Part shown: in pieces, positions 62,652 to 64,000 of the stretch
Layout of the letters: each line of letters begins with the position of its first letter
Numbering within the stretch: the stretch's first letter is position 1
Source of the DNA: CAYQVO01 sp964421085
GTDB taxonomy: Bacteria; Bdellovibrionota_C; UBA2361; CAYQVO01
Assembly: GCA_964421085.1 (NCBI GenBank)
Contig: CAYQVO010000005.1
Span: 1-64,000, forward strand
Direction: 5' to 3'
Length of the DNA: 64,000 bases
The notes under the pieces: generated by a model
The model's input: the letters and a program-made list of their open reading frames with translations, nothing else
What the model was told of the DNA's origin: nothing
Database searches by the model: none
Made by a program: the position numbers and the translations under genes

Positions 62652-63302
62652 ATGAAAAAGTTCGAAGTTCCTTCCGTGACAATGGCAGCCCTGACCCTGG
62701 CCTTCCTGCTCATGCTTATCCCGCATGTGCAGATTCCTCTCACACTCTCGACAGATTCTCCGGCCATTATTCCCGTGTTTCTGAGCCATTTTGCCCACTG
62801 GTCATGGAATCATTTCACATGGGACGCGATTGCCTTCGCGGCTCTTTGCTGGCTGTATGAAAGCGGAAACTGGCGGTCCTTTCCCGGGCTTTCTTCCCGG
62901 AAAAAAGCTGTGGCAATTTCCGCCGGAAAACTCGGGTTTTCCATCATTTTCTGCGCCGGTTTCATTTCAATCATCGTCTGCGCTTTTCCACTCGGAGTCC
63001 TTCATTACCGCGGACTCTCAGGGCTCTGCACCGCAGTTTACGGCCTGATTCTCTTTACTGCTCTGTCAGAGGCCCTGACCTCACGTGACAAAGCGGCGGG
63101 CGTTGCGTGCCTCGGCTGTCTCGCTTTATTCCTTGCAAAGCTTGCTTACGAATTTATCTGCAATGCCGCCCTCTTCGTCGATACTGAGGGATTCATGGTT
63201 GTGCCGGCGGCTCATTTCGCCGGAATTTCGGCCGCAGGGCTGGTTGCCTCAGTGTCCTTCGTCAGGGAGCAGGCCGGTGCAGCTGCTGCGCCGGTTCGCT
63301 GA
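62652..63302 (+). CDS. rrtA: Rhombosortase (rhomboid-family intramembrane serine protease)
   Basis: The product is 216 residues with six hydrophobic segments. The order of conserved elements is that of rhombosortases: SHFAHWSWNHFTWDAIAF near residues 45-62, the catalytic-Ser motif YRGLSGLCTAVYGL near 120-133 (GLSG), and the catalytic-His motif AAHFAGISAAGL near 187-198. Rhombosortases cut GlyGly-CTERM proteins in the inner membrane before their transfer to the surface or release. The gene follows its likely only local substrate by 58 bases, with GAGGTGAT before the ATG, and both should depend on the sigma-54 promoter. Confidence 0.85.
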   Translation: MKKFEVPSVTMAALTLAFLLMLIPHVQIPLTLSTDSPAIIPVFLSHFAHWSWNHFTWDAIAFAALCWLYESGNWRSFPGLSSRKKAVAISAGKLGFSIIFCAGFISIIVCAFPLGVLHYRGLSGLCTAVYGLILFTALSEALTSRDKAAGVACLGCLALFLAKLAYEFICNAALFVDTEGFMVVPAAHFAGISAAGLVASVSFVREQAGAAAAPVR

Positions 63303-63326
63303 ATTTCAACTTCCACTTTGCTGCCT

Positions 63327-63590
63327 TTAATTGACTCCGCCGTCTCTGAACTCGATAAACAAATCAGTTAAGTCGCCATATTCGCCGCTGGTAATCGCTC
63401 TCGATACGGCGGAAACGCAGCGGTTATAAGCTTCAATGGGAACAATGACCTGCGGCAGGCCCGCTCTCTTGAGGCAGGAATTTATCAGCACACGCCCCGT
63501 CCTTCCGTTCCCATCCATCGTGGGAAGAATAACAGCGACGAAAGTCTCCCGTCCGGAGCCGCCGGACTTTTCAAAGAGAATGTCAGATTG
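63327..63590 (-). pseudogene. Fic/DOC-domain C-terminal remnant
   Basis: The minus strand after a TGA near 63590 reads DILFEKSGGSGRETFVAVIL, then PTMDGNGRTGRVLINSCLKR. DGNGRTGR is the nucleotide-binding part of the Fic motif, but the catalytic His of HPFxDGNGR is absent: the sequence before it is LPTM. The C-terminal helices follow to 63327. With no N-terminal half and no catalytic His it is best read as a dead fragment of a Fic AMP-transferase. Confidence 0.7.
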
Positions 63591-64000
63591 TCAGCCTGAC
63601 CCCGTTCAGGCTCAACGCTTCGTCTGGGGACCGAGTCTCTCCATCAGAAGCCTGCCGTGAAATCCCCCGGGAACGGTGATACCCTCCCTCGACGCTGCAT
63701 CAGGACCCGAATGATTCAAGTCTGACTTGCCTTGCGTTCCGATCTCTCTGTGTTTCGAACTGTTTTCCACCTGTTCTGTAACTCCCGCGTTGCCTTACCG
63801 TACGCAGCAGTCTCTCGCCCCATCGAAGAGCGAAGGGTGCAGCCGAAGGATCTCCTTCTTCAACCAGTTCGATCACAGCTCCTGCATGCCCGCTTCCAGT
63901 GCGGTTGCTCGAGGGCTTTTCTGAGCGGTTTCAACGTCGGGAAAAACAATTTCAAAAACATCGCAGTTATCGATTTCCAGGACGCCACTTTTCAGTTCGA
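63591..64000. other. Window end, degraded coding traces only
   Basis: The minus strand shows short coding-like pieces in different frames, for example KSGVLEIDNCDVFEIVFPDV at the very edge and ALRWGERLLRTVRQRGS near 63800. They may be the broken upstream part of the Fic gene or of a neighbour. None can be named. Confidence 0.3.

Noticed and set aside
1..64000. CRISPR arrays, rRNA and tRNA genes
   Set aside because: No regularly spaced repeats and no cloverleaf or rRNA-like segments were seen on either strand by eye; a covariance-model scan would be needed to exclude small RNAs.

Overview
The window looks like a metagenome-assembled chromosome fragment of an uncultured diderm (Gram-negative type) bacterium. 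Four runs of exactly ten Ns mark scaffold joins. Support for a diderm cell: HflK/HflC, sigma-54 activation, two Wzm/Wzt-type glycan exporters, secreted proteins with standard signal peptides, and a rhombosortase with its substrate. No rRNA, tRNA or single-copy phylogenetic marker was found, so the phylum is left open. Base composition is moderate and coding is dense except in two stretches of decayed genes.

Region by region: (1) 0.3-11 kb is a surface-glycan locus: a GT-C membrane glycosyltransferase, a 1734-residue fusion of an FkbM methyltransferase with one GT2 and two GT4 modules, an ABC-2 exporter pair, and a membrane phosphatase/sulfatase-superfamily protein. (2) 11-18.2 kb is a graveyard: a frame-disrupted IS630 transposase, a second IS630 fragment, and remnants of an FkbM methyltransferase, an amidohydrolase and an aldehyde dehydrogenase. 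Between them lie an ABC exporter with a frameshifted permease and an orphan 509-residue protein. (3) 18.2-21.3 kb has a fucose mutarotase, an orphan branched-chain-amino-acid-type binding protein and small unknown genes. (4) 21.4-37.7 kb holds very large minus-strand proteins (1118, 856, 2133 and 368 residues) with little or no recognisable homology. The 2133-residue protein joins TPR-like, HD-hydrolase, PEP-synthase-type ATP-grasp and phospho-histidine swivel modules. IS91, SPASM and other remnants sit between them. (5) 37.9-46.2 kb holds hflKC, a DMT transporter, a B12-type radical SAM protein broken at a T6 run, and a cation-exchanger-like protein. (6) 46.2-58.8 kb is a second envelope/glycan region: a membrane sulfatase-like protein, two SGNH hydrolases, three GT-C proteins, a second Wzm/Wzt pair (this Wzt has a substrate-binding C-terminus), and an ornithine-carbamoyltransferase homologue with altered substrate motifs. 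(7) 58.8-63.3 kb is a compact module: a sigma-54 activator, divergent from a well-formed -24/-12 promoter that drives a VIT/von Willebrand A protein ending in a GlyGly-type sorting tail, followed by its probable rhombosortase.

How the parts work together: the two glycan loci should each build a polymer in the cytoplasm, move it through Wzm/Wzt, and modify it on the outer side of the membrane with GT-C, sulfatase-like and SGNH enzymes. The last module looks like regulated display of one adhesin-like protein by a dedicated processing protease. Several genes carry single-base frame breaks. Two of the four N gaps are flanked by contig ends that encode alternative versions of the same protein segment, so some apparent breaks may come from assembly or strain mixture rather than biology.
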